This document shows, piece by piece, positions 16,378-25,192 of a stretch of DNA of 37,872 bases. Under the pieces are notes generated by a model. The model was not told where the DNA came from, did no database searches, and saw nothing but the letters and a program-made list of their open reading frames with translations. Origin of the DNA: Streptomyces sp. NBRC 110028 (GTDB lineage: Bacteria > Actinomycetota > Actinomycetes > Streptomycetales > Streptomycetaceae); the NCBI RefSeq assembly GCF_001417735.1, contig NZ_BBUZ01000056.1:1-37872 (forward strand). Reading direction: 5' to 3'. A program made the position numbers and the translations under genes. Positions within the stretch are counted from its first letter, which is position 1, and the number at the start of each line of letters is the position of its first letter.

Positions 16378-16505
16378 GCCGTGCTCCTCGTTGCCACGCC
16401 GCTCGCCGCGTCGGGGGACCTGACACGGCTCCACCCCGTTCTACACCGAGCGGTCCGCGGCCTGGCGGTGATCGGCTACGGGTCCGCGGCGGTCACGGAC
16501 CGCCA

Positions 16506-17846
16506 TCAGGTGGCCGTGCAGGCCTGGCCGTTGAGCATGAAGGTACCCGGAGCGCTCGTGGTGCCCGTGTGGTTGGCCTGGTAGCCGATGGTGACGCTCG
16601 CGCCCGGGGCGAGGGTGCCGTTGTAGGCGGCGTTGGTGGCGGTCACGGCTCCGCTCGCGGTGCTGTACGTGGCGCCCCAGCCGCCGGTGATGGTCTGGCC
16701 GGAGGGCAGGGTGAAGCCCAGCTGCCAGCCGTTCAGCGTGCTCGTGCCGGTGTTGGTGATGGTCACGGAGGTGGTCAGGCCGGTGCTCCAGGTGCTGGTG
16801 GTGGCCGACACCCGGCAGGCGCCCGGCTGGGGCTGGGGCCCGGGGCCGCTTGTGTCCAGGCCGAAGAAGGTGATCGCGCGGGCCGCCATTCCGCTGGTGA
16901 CCAGGTTGTGGCCGACGCCCTGGAGGCTGATGGCCTCGACGGGGGCCTGGTCACCGGTGGAGCCGTACCGGGTGCGGGTCCAGCCGGACTGGGGAGAGTC
17001 TGTACGGGCCGGCGTCTGGCTGACCCCCTTCACGTTCGTCCACTGCTTGATCTCCTCCCCGAAGTTGGGGTAGCGCAGGGTGGCGTCCGCGGTCCCGTGC
17101 CACAGCTGCATACGTGGCCGGGGCCCGCTGTAACCGGGGTAGGCGCCGCGGACCAGGTCACCCCACTGCTGCGGGGTGCGGGTGATGGCGCCGTTCGCGC
17201 AGTCGCTGTTCCACTCCGACCCGTTGGTGGTGGCGAAGCAGGCGAACGGCACCCCCGCGAACGCGGACCCCGCCGCGAAGACATCGGGGTAGTCCCCCAG
17301 CAGGACGTTGGTCATCATCGCGCCGGAGGAGGTACCGGTGGCGAAGATCCTGCCGGTGTCGGCGTGATACGTACGGACCGTCCAGTCGACCATGGACTTG
17401 ATACCCACCGGATCGCTCCCGCCGTCATGGCGCAGCGCCTGCGGTGAGGAGACGTCGAAGCACTTGCTGGCGCGGGTGACGGACGGGTACACGGCGATGA
17501 AGCCGTACCGGTCGGCCAGGGAGGCGAACTCGGTGCCGGAGTACATCGCGGGCCCGGAACCCGTGCAGTAGTGCACGACCACCACCACGGCCGGGTTGGG
17601 GGCGACCTTGTTCGGGACGTACAGGTACATCTGGAGATTGCTGGGGTTGGTGCCGAAGTTCTTGATCTCGGTCAGCGCCGCGGTGGGGGCCTTGGTCCCG
17701 GCGGGGGTCCCGGTGGCGGCCGTAACCGCCGAGGCCGCGGGCGCGCCCAGCAGCAGGGCCGCGAGTAACGAGATCAGCGCTCCGGCGAGGGTGACGGGCA
17801 CCGAACGCCGTGGTCCTCGCGGGGTGGTGCGGGTCGATGGGGACAC
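16506..17846 (-). CDS. Secreted PHB-depolymerase/acetyl-xylan-esterase family enzyme with CBM2
   Basis: 446 residues from GTG 17846, preceded by AAAGGGA. A signal peptide (VPVTLAGALISLLAALLLGA, cleavage after ASA near residue 40) leads to an alpha/beta hydrolase (residues 55-330) with nucleophile Ser173 in GTSSGAMM, Asp254 in LWHGTADATLRYP and His313 in GVGHNLV. A Pro/Gln linker (GPGPQPQPGA) joins a family 2 carbohydrate-binding module (residues 343-446) with the surface aromatics STWSTG, NGWQLGFTL and a Cys pair (CRVS...GQACTAT). The family includes acetyl-xylan and feruloyl esterases; CBM2 implies cellulose or xylan binding. The much longer upstream frame is antisense to the WD40 gene. A CebR-like box lies about 120 bases upstream. 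Confidence 0.9.
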   Translation of the reverse strand: MSPSTRTTPRGPRRSVPVTLAGALISLLAALLLGAPAASAVTAATGTPAGTKAPTAALTEIKNFGTNPSNLQMYLYVPNKVAPNPAVVVVVHYCTGSGPAMYSGTEFASLADRYGFIAVYPSVTRASKCFDVSSPQALRHDGGSDPVGIKSMVDWTVRTYHADTGRIFATGTSSGAMMTNVLLGDYPDVFAAGSAFAGVPFACFATTNGSEWNSDCANGAITRTPQQWGDLVRGAYPGYSGPRPRMQLWHGTADATLRYPNFGEEIKQWTNVKGVSQTPARTDSPQSGWTRTRYGSTGDQAPVEAISLQGVGHNLVTSGMAARAITFFGLDTSGPGPQPQPGACRVSATTSTWSTGLTTSVTITNTGTSTLNGWQLGFTLPSGQTITGGWGATYSTASGAVTATNAAYNGTLAPGASVTIGYQANHTGTTSAPGTFMLNGQACTAT

Positions 17847-17962
17847 GTCCTCATCCCTTTCTGATCGCGGTGACGGATCGATCGTGATCAGGACACGCCG
17901 CCGCGGAACGCCCCCCGTACACGGCCTGCCCGCGCAGCATCGTGACATGAACACGACCGTCA

Positions 17963-17976
17963 TGGAAGCGCTCCCA
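17963..17976. promoter_or_regulatory. CebR-like operator
   Basis: TGGAAGCGCTCCCA differs at one position from the TGGGAGCGCTCCCA palindrome bound by CebR, the LacI-family cellobiose-responsive repressor of Streptomyces. It precedes a CBM2 esterase, a sensible CebR target. Confidence 0.65.
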
Positions 17977-17992
17977 CGGCCGGTGGCCGTGG
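17974..17992 (-). terminator. Perfect hairpin after the WD40 gene
   Basis: CCACGGCC-GGT-GGCCGTGG. It abuts the CebR-like box and lies about 180 bases beyond the WD40 gene stop, so it may separate that transcript from the esterase gene. The remaining 17993-18175 interval shows GC-rich repeats but no gene. Confidence 0.4.
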
Positions 17993-18175
17993 AGGCGGGA
18001 CGGACGAGAAGGCCGGCGCGCCGGACAGGAGGCCGGCCGAGCCGGCGCCGGCTACGGCCACTCGCCGCGTTGTCGGGATCGCCCGAGTACGACCCGGTAC
18101 GAGGGCGCCCCTCCGCCTTGCGATAGACCGCATCCGACGCCGCTCGCCGATCCGCTGGGGATGACGGGACAGCCC

Positions 18176-21100
18176 TCAGCGCCCCTCGCACACCTCCCGG
18201 TAGCCGAGTCGCGGGAGATGTTCCCGCCATGTGGCGCGAGTGAGGACGCCTCCGGTTCGGCCGCAGACGGAGGCCGCCGCGCGGTCGGCGTCCAGGGGCC
18301 AGATCCGGGCCGTCAGGTCGTAGCCGACGGAGGCGAGGGCGTCGCCCTTCGGGCTGAACGCGACGGAGGTGACGGTGTCGAGATGGCCGGTGAGTTCCTG
18401 ACCGGCCATCTCGGCGCGGGCCGGGTCGGCCACGTCCCACAGCCGGACCGTGTGGTCGCCGCCGCCGGTGGCCAGCGTCTTGCCGTCCGGGGCGAAGGCC
18501 ACCGACCTGACCGGCCCGCGGTGCCCGGTCAGCTCCTTCCCCGCCTGCCGTGCGTGGTCCGCCCGTGCCACGTCCCACAGCCGCACGGTGCGGTCGTCGC
18601 CGCCCGTCGCCAGGGTCTTGCCGTCCGGCGCGAAGGCCACCGCGTTGACCTGCTCGCCGTGGCCGGTGAGGGCGGCGCCCGCGGGCCGTGCGCGCGCCCC
18701 GTCGCCCACGTGCCACAGCCGCACCGTGCTGTCCTCGCTGCCGGTGGCCAGGGTCCGGCCGTCCGGGGCGAAGGCCACCGAGGTGAGGGCGTCCGTGTGA
18801 CCGCGCAGCGGTGCGCCGAGCGGACGTACGCGGTCAGGCCGCCGTACGTCCCACAGCCGAGCCGTGCCGTCGTCTCCGCCGGTCGCCAGCGTGCGGCCGT
18901 CCGGGGAGAACGCCACGGCGGGGACACCGCCGTCGTGCGCGTGCGGGGGGTCGCCGAGCGGGGCGGGACGATCGGGTGCGGACACGTCCCACAGCCGTAC
19001 GGTGCCGTCCTTCGAACCGCTGGCCACCGTGCCGCCGTCCGGAGAGAACGCCACGGCCAGCACCGCGTCCTCGTGGCCGAGGGTCCGTGGGAGGCGGCGC
19101 GGACGGTCCGGACGGCGTACGTCCCACAGGCGGATCAGTCCGTCGTCGGTGCTGGCGGCGGCGAGCAGACGGCCGTCGGGGCTGTAGGCGACGGCGGTCA
19201 GCGGGTTCGTGAAGTCGGTGAGGACACCCGGCGGCCGGTGCCAGAGGCGGACACTGCCGTCGCCACCGGTACTGGCGAGGGTACGGCCGTCGGGGCTGAA
19301 GGCCACCTCCCATACGGCCTCCGTGTGGCCGGTCAGCGGCTCCCCGAGCGCTTGTGGATAGGCGGGATTGGCCACGTTCCACAGGATGGGCGAGTCGTCC
19401 TCCCCCGCGGTCGCCAGGGTCTCGCCGTCGGGGCTGAAGGCCACCGACATGACGGGCGCGGTGTGCGCGGTGAGCGGTTCACCCAGCGGCTGGACGCGGG
19501 CCGGGGCGGAGGCGTCCCACAGCCGTACGGTCTCGTCGAAACCGGCCGTGGCCAGGGTCCGGCCGTCCGGGGAGAAGGCCAGGGTCCAGACGGAGGAGGT
19601 GTGTTCGCGCAGCGGCTTGCCGAGCGGCGTGAGCCCGGCGTCCTCACCGACCCGCCACATCCGTACGGTCCCGTCGTAGCCGCCCGTGGCCAGGGTCTTC
19701 CCGTCCGGGGCGAACGCGACGGCTCGGACGCTGCGTGCCCCGGAGCCGTCGGCCTCGGTGGGCTTGCCCAGTGGCCTGGGGCTGGCCGGGTCGCTCAGGT
19801 CCCACAGCCGTACGGTCCCGTCGTCACCCGCGGTGGCAAGCCGCCGGCCGTCGGGGGCGAACGCGACGGACACGACGTTCTCCTCGCCGTGACCGACCAG
19901 CGGTCGGCCGAGGGGGCGGGGCCGCGACCGGTCCGTCACGTCCCACAGTTGGATGCCGCCGCCCTCCCCGGTGGCCACCAGCAGGTCGCCGTCCGGCGGG
20001 GAGAAGGCCACCGCGCCGACCCGTCCCGTACGCAACCGCAGCGGTTCGCCCAGCGGCCGTTCCCGGCCCGTGTCCCACAGCCGGACCGTGCCGTCGTGGC
20101 CGCCGCTGGCGAGGGTGCGGCCATCGGGCGCGTACGCCACGGAGCTGCCGAGACCGCGGTGGCCGGGCAGCCGGGTGGCCAGCACCCGGCCCGCGTCCGA
20201 GGCCAGCCGGGTCCTCAGGTCCGGGGTGGTGCGCATGTGGTAGGCGGCGACGTCGAGGCGGGCGGCCAGGCCCGCGTCGGTATCGCGGACGCTGTCGGCC
20301 TCGGCGGTGAGGCGGCCGAACACGGCGTCGTCCCGCTCGTTCTGCGCGGTGACGCGCGCCTGGAGCGCGACGACAGCGGTACCGGTGGCGAGCAGCACGA
20401 GCGCGGTGAGCACGGCCACGACTGAACGGCGCAGCCGCACGGCCCGGTGCCGCCGCCGGAGCGATGCGCTGAGGAACTGCCGTTCCAGCGGGGTGAGTTC
20501 ATCACCCCGACGATCCTCCGCCCCGGTGTCGCGCGGGAAGGCGTCGTGGGCCGCCGTCAGGCGGGAGCCCGCGTAGAGCGCGGCGTTCTCCCGGCCGAGC
20601 ACCTGCCAGGTGCGGGCCGCCTCGGAGAGCGAACGGTGGACGCGCAGCCGGTCGCGTTCGTCGTCGATCCACGCGCACAGCCGGGGCCATGCGGTGATGA
20701 GGGCTTCGTGGGCGAGGTCGACCGTGCCGTCGTCGAAGGTGATGAGACGGGCCCGGACCAGGCGTTCCAGCACGACACGGGTGTCGGCGGGGCTGCCGAA
20801 GCCGAGTTCCGCGTGCTCGGTGGGGCGACGCGTGTCCGGGGTGCTGTCCCCGGGCGCGACAAGTCTGAGCAGGATACGGCGGGCCAGCTCGGCCTGGGCT
20901 TCGGTGAGTTCGCCGTACACCTGCTCGGCCGTACGGACGACGGCGCCGCGCAGCCCGCCCGCCGCCTCGTACGCGCTCTCGGTCAGGGCCCGGCCGCTGC
21001 GGTGACGCCAGGTCTCCAGCAGCGCGTGCGACATCATCGGCAGTCCGCCGGGGGCGCCCTCGACCTCGTCCAGCAGGCGTTCGGTCAGGGAGCGTTCCAC

Positions 21101-21988
21101 GATCAGGCCGTCCGCGGCGGCCGGGCGGACGATGGCCTCCCGCAGCTCGGCGCGGCTCATCGGCCCGGCGAGCAGCGTGGCGTCCTGGAGCGCGGCGGTG
21201 AGGCCGGGGTGTTCGGCGCAGCGGCCGAGGAAATCGGCCCGCACCGCGATGACCACGCGCAACCGGCTGTCGGGGGCGGTGGCGGCGACGAGGCGGTCGA
21301 TGAAGGTGTCCCGGTCGGCCGGGTCGGCGCCGAGGGTGTACAGCTCCTCGAACTGGTCGACGATCAGCCACGTGTCGGCGTCGGTGCCGGGCACGGGCAG
21401 GAGCCGGTCGGCGTGGGTGCGCAGCGGATCCGCACCGGGCGCGAGGATCCGTACGGCCGCGGGAGGAGCGTCATCGGGGCAGTCCCGCGGGGCCCGCAGC
21501 CAGGGGATCAGTCCGGCGCGCAGCAGCGAGGACTTGCCACTGCCGGAGGGGCCGAAGACGGCGGTGAAGCGGTGCTTGCGGTTCAGCTCGGTCAGCCGCT
21601 CCACAAGCCGGTCGCGGCCGAAGAACAGTTCGGCGTCGGCCGGTTCGAACCGGGTCAGGCCCCGGTACGGCGGCCGGGAGGTGCCGTCCGCGGCGGCCTC
21701 GGCGGCGAGTTCGGCCGACGCCTCGCCCCAGCGCCGCTCCCACTCGCTCACATCGCCGCCGCACGCCTTCACATAGGCGAGCGTCACCGCGCGGCTGGGC
21801 AGTTGTTTCCCGGCCGCCGCCTGCGACAGCGTGGTCACCCCGTACCGCGTCCGCCCGGCCATCGCCCGGTACGTGGGCCTGCCCGCGGACTCGCGCAGCG
21901 CACGCAGCCCGGCGGCGAACCGCGGCACCGTCCCGGCCTCCGGATCCAGCTCCCCCTCGGTGCGCCCGGGCCCTGGTCGTCCCGCCAT
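18176..21988 (-). CDS. HTH-nSTAND ATPase-TM-WD40 protein
   Basis: 1270 residues, ATG 21988. Residues 20-90 are an XRE-like helix-turn-helix (RFAAGLRALRESAGRPTYRA, VTTLSQAAAGKQLPS). Residues 108-500 are an nSTAND1-type NTPase: Walker A GPSGSGKS (146-153), Walker B WLIVDQFEE (207-215), the sensor arginine in VVIAVRADFLGR, and winged-helix GTVDLAHEALITAWPRL. A transmembrane helix spans 522-543. Residues 600-1240 carry 14 WD repeats (each ending TVRLWD or close), enough for two seven-blade propellers. STAND proteins are ATP-driven switches used in signalling, transcription and conflict systems; WD40 repeats usually sense partners or invader proteins. With a single TM helix the DNA-binding and NTPase parts would be cytoplasmic and the propellers outside. 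No effector domain or dedicated partner is recognised. Confidence 0.9.
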   Translation of the reverse strand: MAGRPGPGRTEGELDPEAGTVPRFAAGLRALRESAGRPTYRAMAGRTRYGVTTLSQAAAGKQLPSRAVTLAYVKACGGDVSEWERRWGEASAELAAEAAADGTSRPPYRGLTRFEPADAELFFGRDRLVERLTELNRKHRFTAVFGPSGSGKSSLLRAGLIPWLRAPRDCPDDAPPAAVRILAPGADPLRTHADRLLPVPGTDADTWLIVDQFEELYTLGADPADRDTFIDRLVAATAPDSRLRVVIAVRADFLGRCAEHPGLTAALQDATLLAGPMSRAELREAIVRPAAADGLIVERSLTERLLDEVEGAPGGLPMMSHALLETWRHRSGRALTESAYEAAGGLRGAVVRTAEQVYGELTEAQAELARRILLRLVAPGDSTPDTRRPTEHAELGFGSPADTRVVLERLVRARLITFDDGTVDLAHEALITAWPRLCAWIDDERDRLRVHRSLSEAARTWQVLGRENAALYAGSRLTAAHDAFPRDTGAEDRRGDELTPLERQFLSASLRRRHRAVRLRRSVVAVLTALVLLATGTAVVALQARVTAQNERDDAVFGRLTAEADSVRDTDAGLAARLDVAAYHMRTTPDLRTRLASDAGRVLATRLPGHRGLGSSVAYAPDGRTLASGGHDGTVRLWDTGRERPLGEPLRLRTGRVGAVAFSPPDGDLLVATGEGGGIQLWDVTDRSRPRPLGRPLVGHGEENVVSVAFAPDGRRLATAGDDGTVRLWDLSDPASPRPLGKPTEADGSGARSVRAVAFAPDGKTLATGGYDGTVRMWRVGEDAGLTPLGKPLREHTSSVWTLAFSPDGRTLATAGFDETVRLWDASAPARVQPLGEPLTAHTAPVMSVAFSPDGETLATAGEDDSPILWNVANPAYPQALGEPLTGHTEAVWEVAFSPDGRTLASTGGDGSVRLWHRPPGVLTDFTNPLTAVAYSPDGRLLAAASTDDGLIRLWDVRRPDRPRRLPRTLGHEDAVLAVAFSPDGGTVASGSKDGTVRLWDVSAPDRPAPLGDPPHAHDGGVPAVAFSPDGRTLATGGDDGTARLWDVRRPDRVRPLGAPLRGHTDALTSVAFAPDGRTLATGSEDSTVRLWHVGDGARARPAGAALTGHGEQVNAVAFAPDGKTLATGGDDRTVRLWDVARADHARQAGKELTGHRGPVRSVAFAPDGKTLATGGGDHTVRLWDVADPARAEMAGQELTGHLDTVTSVAFSPKGDALASVGYDLTARIWPLDADRAAASVCGRTGGVLTRATWREHLPRLGYREVCEGR

Positions 21989-22175
21989 GCGCCCGCCCTC
22001 CCCTCGCTTACCGTGCCGCCGCCCGGGGCATCACCCGGCGTGGCCGTCCGGGCGCCCACGGTAGGTAGTCGCAGGGGGCGGCCGCAATCGAACTACCGGT
22101 GTACCGGCGGGCGGGGCAAGGGGCGTTCACCCGCTCTTCACTCTTCTTCCCGGACCGTTCGTGCGGTTCGTGTCT

Positions 22176-22218
22176 CGGGGTTGTTCGGTGCGGGGCCGGG
22201 GCCTGCTGAACAACCCCG
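22176..22218. repeat. Perfect 11-base inverted repeat
   Basis: CGGGGTTGTTC (22176-22186) and GAACAACCCCG (22208-22218) are exact reverse complements separated by 21 bases. A second inverted repeat, CCGAACCC/GGGTTCGG, lies at 22268-22293. Both are in the 380-base gap between the divergent WD40 and membrane-protein genes, which holds no gene; they may be operators or transcript structures. Confidence 0.55.
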
Positions 22219-22368
22219 TACGGCGGTCGAATATCCCAGGGACGCGGCCAGGACGGGCCAGGGGCGTCCGAACCCCGCGAGGGGAGGGTTCGGGCCGACC
22301 CCTGTCCACGACCTGCCGGAGCCCGACGACGACAGCGACACGAAACCGAAAGCGTGAGGTGATCCGCG

Positions 22369-22848
22369 ATGCAGACCACTCCCTCCCCGCCCGCCACACC
22401 TGCTACGGCGCGCATGCCCGGGGCCCTGATCTTCGTTCTCGTGGTCGTCGCCGCGCACGCGCTGGGCTCGGCCTTCGGCGGCTGGGCCATCCTGGAGGAG
22501 AACGAGAGCAAGCGGGAGCACGGGCAGGATCTGCTCCTGCCGATGGGAATGGCCTGGTTCGTGGCGCTGCTGTGCTGGGGGCTGGCGGCGCTTCAGGTCG
22601 TCTGCGTCGTACTGGCCCGTAAGCGCCGCGCCTGGGTCCGTGTGGTGCTCATCGTGTGCCTGGGCCTCGTGGCACTGTCGACGGGCGCCGGTTTCCTCGG
22701 CTCACTGGCCGCCGGGGCGCCCAGCCTCGCGGTGTTCGTGGTCGCGGGCATCGACGTGGCGGCCCTGTGGACGGTGTCCGGCGGGGCCGCCCGCCACTAC
22801 TTCTCTCTACGGCGTCACCAGGCCACGGGCAGTTCGTGGACTCCGTAG
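22369..22848 (+). CDS. Small four-helix membrane protein
   Basis: 159 residues from ATG 22369, with GAGGTG eight bases upstream. Four hydrophobic segments are visible: GALIFVLVVVAAHALGSAFG, MGMAWFVALLCWGLAALQVV, VVLIVCLGLVALSTGAGFLG and LAVFVVAGIDVAALWTVSG. A charged loop EENESKREHGQD lies after the first. I do not recognise a family. It is divergent from the WD40 gene, and its last 34 bases overlap the converging P450 gene. Confidence 0.75.
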   Translation: MQTTPSPPATPATARMPGALIFVLVVVAAHALGSAFGGWAILEENESKREHGQDLLLPMGMAWFVALLCWGLAALQVVCVVLARKRRAWVRVVLIVCLGLVALSTGAGFLGSLAAGAPSLAVFVVAGIDVAALWTVSGGAARHYFSLRRHQATGSSWTP

Positions 22849-24074
22849 ACGAAGGAGTCGTGTTTGAAGGGGATCCGGTCCAGGCCGGTGGCCAGGCGGA
22901 GGGTGGGGACGCGCCGGTAGAGCGTGCTGTAGACGACCTGGAGTTCCATGCGGGCCAGCGGCTGGCCCAGGCACTGGTGCACGCCGAAGCTGAAGGTGAT
23001 GTGACGGCGGGCGTCGCGGTCGAGGTCCAGCCGGTCGGCGTCGGGGAAGATGTCGGGGTCGCGGTTGCCCATCTCGTTGAGCAGCAGCAGCCCTTCGCCG
23101 GCGCGGATGGTGTGACCGGCGACCTCGATGTCCTCCAGGGCGACCCGGCGCATCCCGAGGTGCGGGATGTGCAGGTAGCGCAGCAGTTCCTCGACCGCGC
23201 CCGCCACCAGCTTCGGGTCGTCGCCGTCCCGGAGGCGGGCCAGCTGGCCGGGGTTCTCCAGCAGGGCCAGGGTGCCCAGGGCGATCATGTTGGCGGTGGT
23301 CTCGTGCCCGGCGAACAGCAGGAGCACGGCCATCGAGGTCGCTTCCCGGTGGGTCAGCGCGCCGTCCTCGACCTTCGCGGCCAGGTCGGACAGCACGTCC
23401 TCGCCGGGGGTGTGGAGCTTGGTGTCCAGCAGTCCGCCGAGGTAGGCGCTCAGCCGGCCGTTGGCTTCGGCACGCTGCCCGGGCGTCGAGGAGCGGGTGA
23501 TGATGGCCTTGCTGTTGGCCTGGAAGAACGCGTGGTCGTCGTAGGGCACGCCGAGCAGTTCGCAGATGACCAGGGACGGCACCGGCAGGGCGAATGCCTC
23601 GACCAGGTCCGTCGGGTTCGGTCCGGCCAGCAGGTCGTCGATCCGGTCGTCGACGATCTTCTGGACGGCCGGGCGCATGGCCTCCATCCGCTTGATGGCG
23701 AACGCCCCGGTGACCATCCGGCGCAGCCGCGCGTGCTCGGGGTCGTCCATGGTGATGAAGCTGAGGCCGGGGGCGTCGGCGGGCGCCTCCTGGTCATCGT
23801 CGCAACCCCGCTCCGGGCGCGGGAAACCGGGCAGGGCGGGGACCACGCTGAGCCTGGGGTCCGACAGCAGCGTCCGCTGCTCGGCGTACCGGGTCACCAC
23901 CCACGGGGTGCTGCCGTCCTGCAGCCGGACCCGGGTGAGCGGGCCCTTCTCCCGCAGCGCGCGGAACGCCGGGGGCGGGTCGAAGGGGCATCCGCGCGCC
24001 CTGGGCATGGGGAATTCCGGGAGCCCGGCGCCCTCGGCGCGCTCGTCGCCTTCGGCGCGCACGGTGCCGGTCAC
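22815..24074 (-). CDS. Cytochrome P450 (bacterial class I)
   Basis: 419 residues from GTG 24074, which overlaps the ferredoxin stop (GTGA), so the two are translationally coupled. Signatures are the I-helix oxygen-activating AGHETT (255-260), the K-helix ExxR (E296-R299) and the heme loop FGVHQCLG with axial Cys368. The MDDPEHARLRRMV segment (109-121) and general layout are those of CYP105/107-like soluble enzymes. It inserts one oxygen atom into an unknown substrate with electrons from the adjacent ferredoxin. Possible partners in a pathway are the SDR, BVMO and propeller proteins further upstream. Confidence 0.93.
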   Translation of the reverse strand: MTGTVRAEGDERAEGAGLPEFPMPRARGCPFDPPPAFRALREKGPLTRVRLQDGSTPWVVTRYAEQRTLLSDPRLSVVPALPGFPRPERGCDDDQEAPADAPGLSFITMDDPEHARLRRMVTGAFAIKRMEAMRPAVQKIVDDRIDDLLAGPNPTDLVEAFALPVPSLVICELLGVPYDDHAFFQANSKAIITRSSTPGQRAEANGRLSAYLGGLLDTKLHTPGEDVLSDLAAKVEDGALTHREATSMAVLLLFAGHETTANMIALGTLALLENPGQLARLRDGDDPKLVAGAVEELLRYLHIPHLGMRRVALEDIEVAGHTIRAGEGLLLLNEMGNRDPDIFPDADRLDLDRDARRHITFSFGVHQCLGQPLARMELQVVYSTLYRRVPTLRLATGLDRIPFKHDSFVYGVHELPVAW

Positions 24075-24271
24075 GCGTCCTCGCTGACCTGGATCGCGCC
24101 CGCGGGGCACACCTGCACACATTCACGCACCGCTTCGTGCTGGTCCTCGGAGGGCGTCGCGTCGAGCAGGATCACGATGCCGTCCTCCTCGCGCTGGTCG
24201 AACACCTCCGGCGCGATCATCACGCAGCTGCCCGCGGCGCAGCACTTCTCGTCGTCCACCGTGACCTTCAT
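24071..24271 (-). CDS. 3Fe-4S ferredoxin, P450 redox partner
   Basis: 66 residues from ATG 24271. Cluster ligands follow the CX5C...CP pattern: DEKCCAAGSCVMIAPEVFDQ and VRECVQVCPAGAI. This is the short single-cluster type that donates electrons to actinomycete P450s. It precedes and overlaps the P450 gene; a ferredoxin reductase is not in the window and must come from elsewhere. Confidence 0.93.
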   Translation of the reverse strand: MKVTVDDEKCCAAGSCVMIAPEVFDQREEDGIVILLDATPSEDQHEAVRECVQVCPAGAIQVSEDA

Positions 24272-24303
24272 CGCGGATGTCCCTTCGTCGGTTCGTCCCG
24301 CAC

Positions 24304-24332
24304 AGGTAAACCCGGTGACTTAATTCAGTCAA
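24304..24332 (-). promoter_or_regulatory. Promoter of the ferredoxin-P450 operon
   Basis: Leftward TTGACT (24327-24332) and TTACCT (24304-24309) are 17 bases apart, in a notably AT-rich patch. This would give a leader of about 25 bases before the ferredoxin ATG. The patch would also suit the TetR protein encoded next door as an operator region. Confidence 0.6.
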
Positions 24333-24368
24333 GCGAACGGTTTAAATGATCTTGGGCGACCCTCTTGA

Positions 24369-25031
24369 TCAAGCCACCCCGGCATCGCTGGTGACCGGCG
24401 CCCGCCAGAGGGCGACGATGGCATCGATCAGACCGTTCGCCGTCTCCCGCCAACTGGCCCTGAACGTCGGCGCGTTGTTCGCGAGCGCGCGTTCCCGTTC
24501 CGCGGTCATCTGCGTGATCAAGTGGCGTGTCATGGCGGCGCGCTCGGCGTGCACCTCGGCCGGAAGGTCGGGCAGACAGCGCTCCAGGCCCTCCTGCAGC
24601 GTGCGCATCGACGGCGATCCGGCCGCGAACTCCTCGACGGTGACCGCCCGCAGGGCCGGGTCGGCCGTGACCTGGGCGATGAACCGGGCGTACCAGCTGG
24701 GCGTGCCCAGGGCCTCCAGATGCCCGGTGACCGGGCGGACCGCACAGGCCACCCAGTCCCGCAGATCGGTGGAGTCGCCGATCTCGGCCATCATGCGCAG
24801 CCGCCCCGCCTCCATCTTCTCGGCGTGCCTGCGGGCAAGGGCGCGCACCAGGTCGGTCTTGGTGCCGAAGTGATAGCTGACCGCGGCGTTGTTGCCCTGC
24901 CCGGCGGCCGCGCTGATCTGGCGGTTGGCGACCGCGTGCACCCCGTGTTCGGCGAACAGCCGCTCCGCCGCGTCCAGGAGCGCTTCCCGTGTCGCGCTGA
25001 CCTGCTCGTCCCGCCGCACCCTGCCGGCCAT
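24369..25031 (-). CDS. TetR-family transcriptional regulator
   Basis: 220 residues from ATG 25031 (a GTG at 25043 adds four). The N-terminal helix-turn-helix reads ATREALLDAAERLFAEHGVH, then ISAAAGQGNNAAVSYHFGTK, the AxNxAAVxYHFGxK type. The C-terminal ligand domain (ALGTPSWYARFIAQVTADPA, ITQMTAERERALANN) matches TetR_C domains common near P450 and lipid genes. It sits upstream of, and in the same direction as, the ferredoxin-P450 operon, its probable target. Confidence 0.9.
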   Translation of the reverse strand: MAGRVRRDEQVSATREALLDAAERLFAEHGVHAVANRQISAAAGQGNNAAVSYHFGTKTDLVRALARRHAEKMEAGRLRMMAEIGDSTDLRDWVACAVRPVTGHLEALGTPSWYARFIAQVTADPALRAVTVEEFAAGSPSMRTLQEGLERCLPDLPAEVHAERAAMTRHLITQMTAERERALANNAPTFRASWRETANGLIDAIVALWRAPVTSDAGVA

Positions 25032-25192
25032 CGCCACCACCACTTCGGGACATCACACTGGTCCGCGGACGGCCCGTCCCCCAGGCCACCGCGGATCCTC
25101 GGCCGGGTCGGCGAGGTCGAACGAGGAAAGCGTACGCAATCAGTACGCGATCACACCGCCGACCCGGACGAGGCGCCGCCCGCGTCCTGCCG

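Noticed and set aside
17847..18716. N-terminal 290-residue extension of the esterase
   Set aside because: It lies mostly over the 3' end of the WD40 gene in another frame, is Arg-rich, and places the signal peptide in the middle.
18400..20150. Regularly spaced repeats that could suggest a CRISPR array
   Set aside because: The periodicity of roughly 130-150 bases is the WD40 coding repeat; repeats are divergent and in frame.
18161..20425. Long open frame (754 codons) opposite the WD40 gene
   Set aside because: It is an antisense shadow produced by the repetitive high-GC WD40 coding sequence; its Gly/Arg-rich repeats mirror the blades.
22656..24323. 555-codon frame opposite the P450
   Set aside because: Antisense of an unambiguous P450 and ferredoxin.
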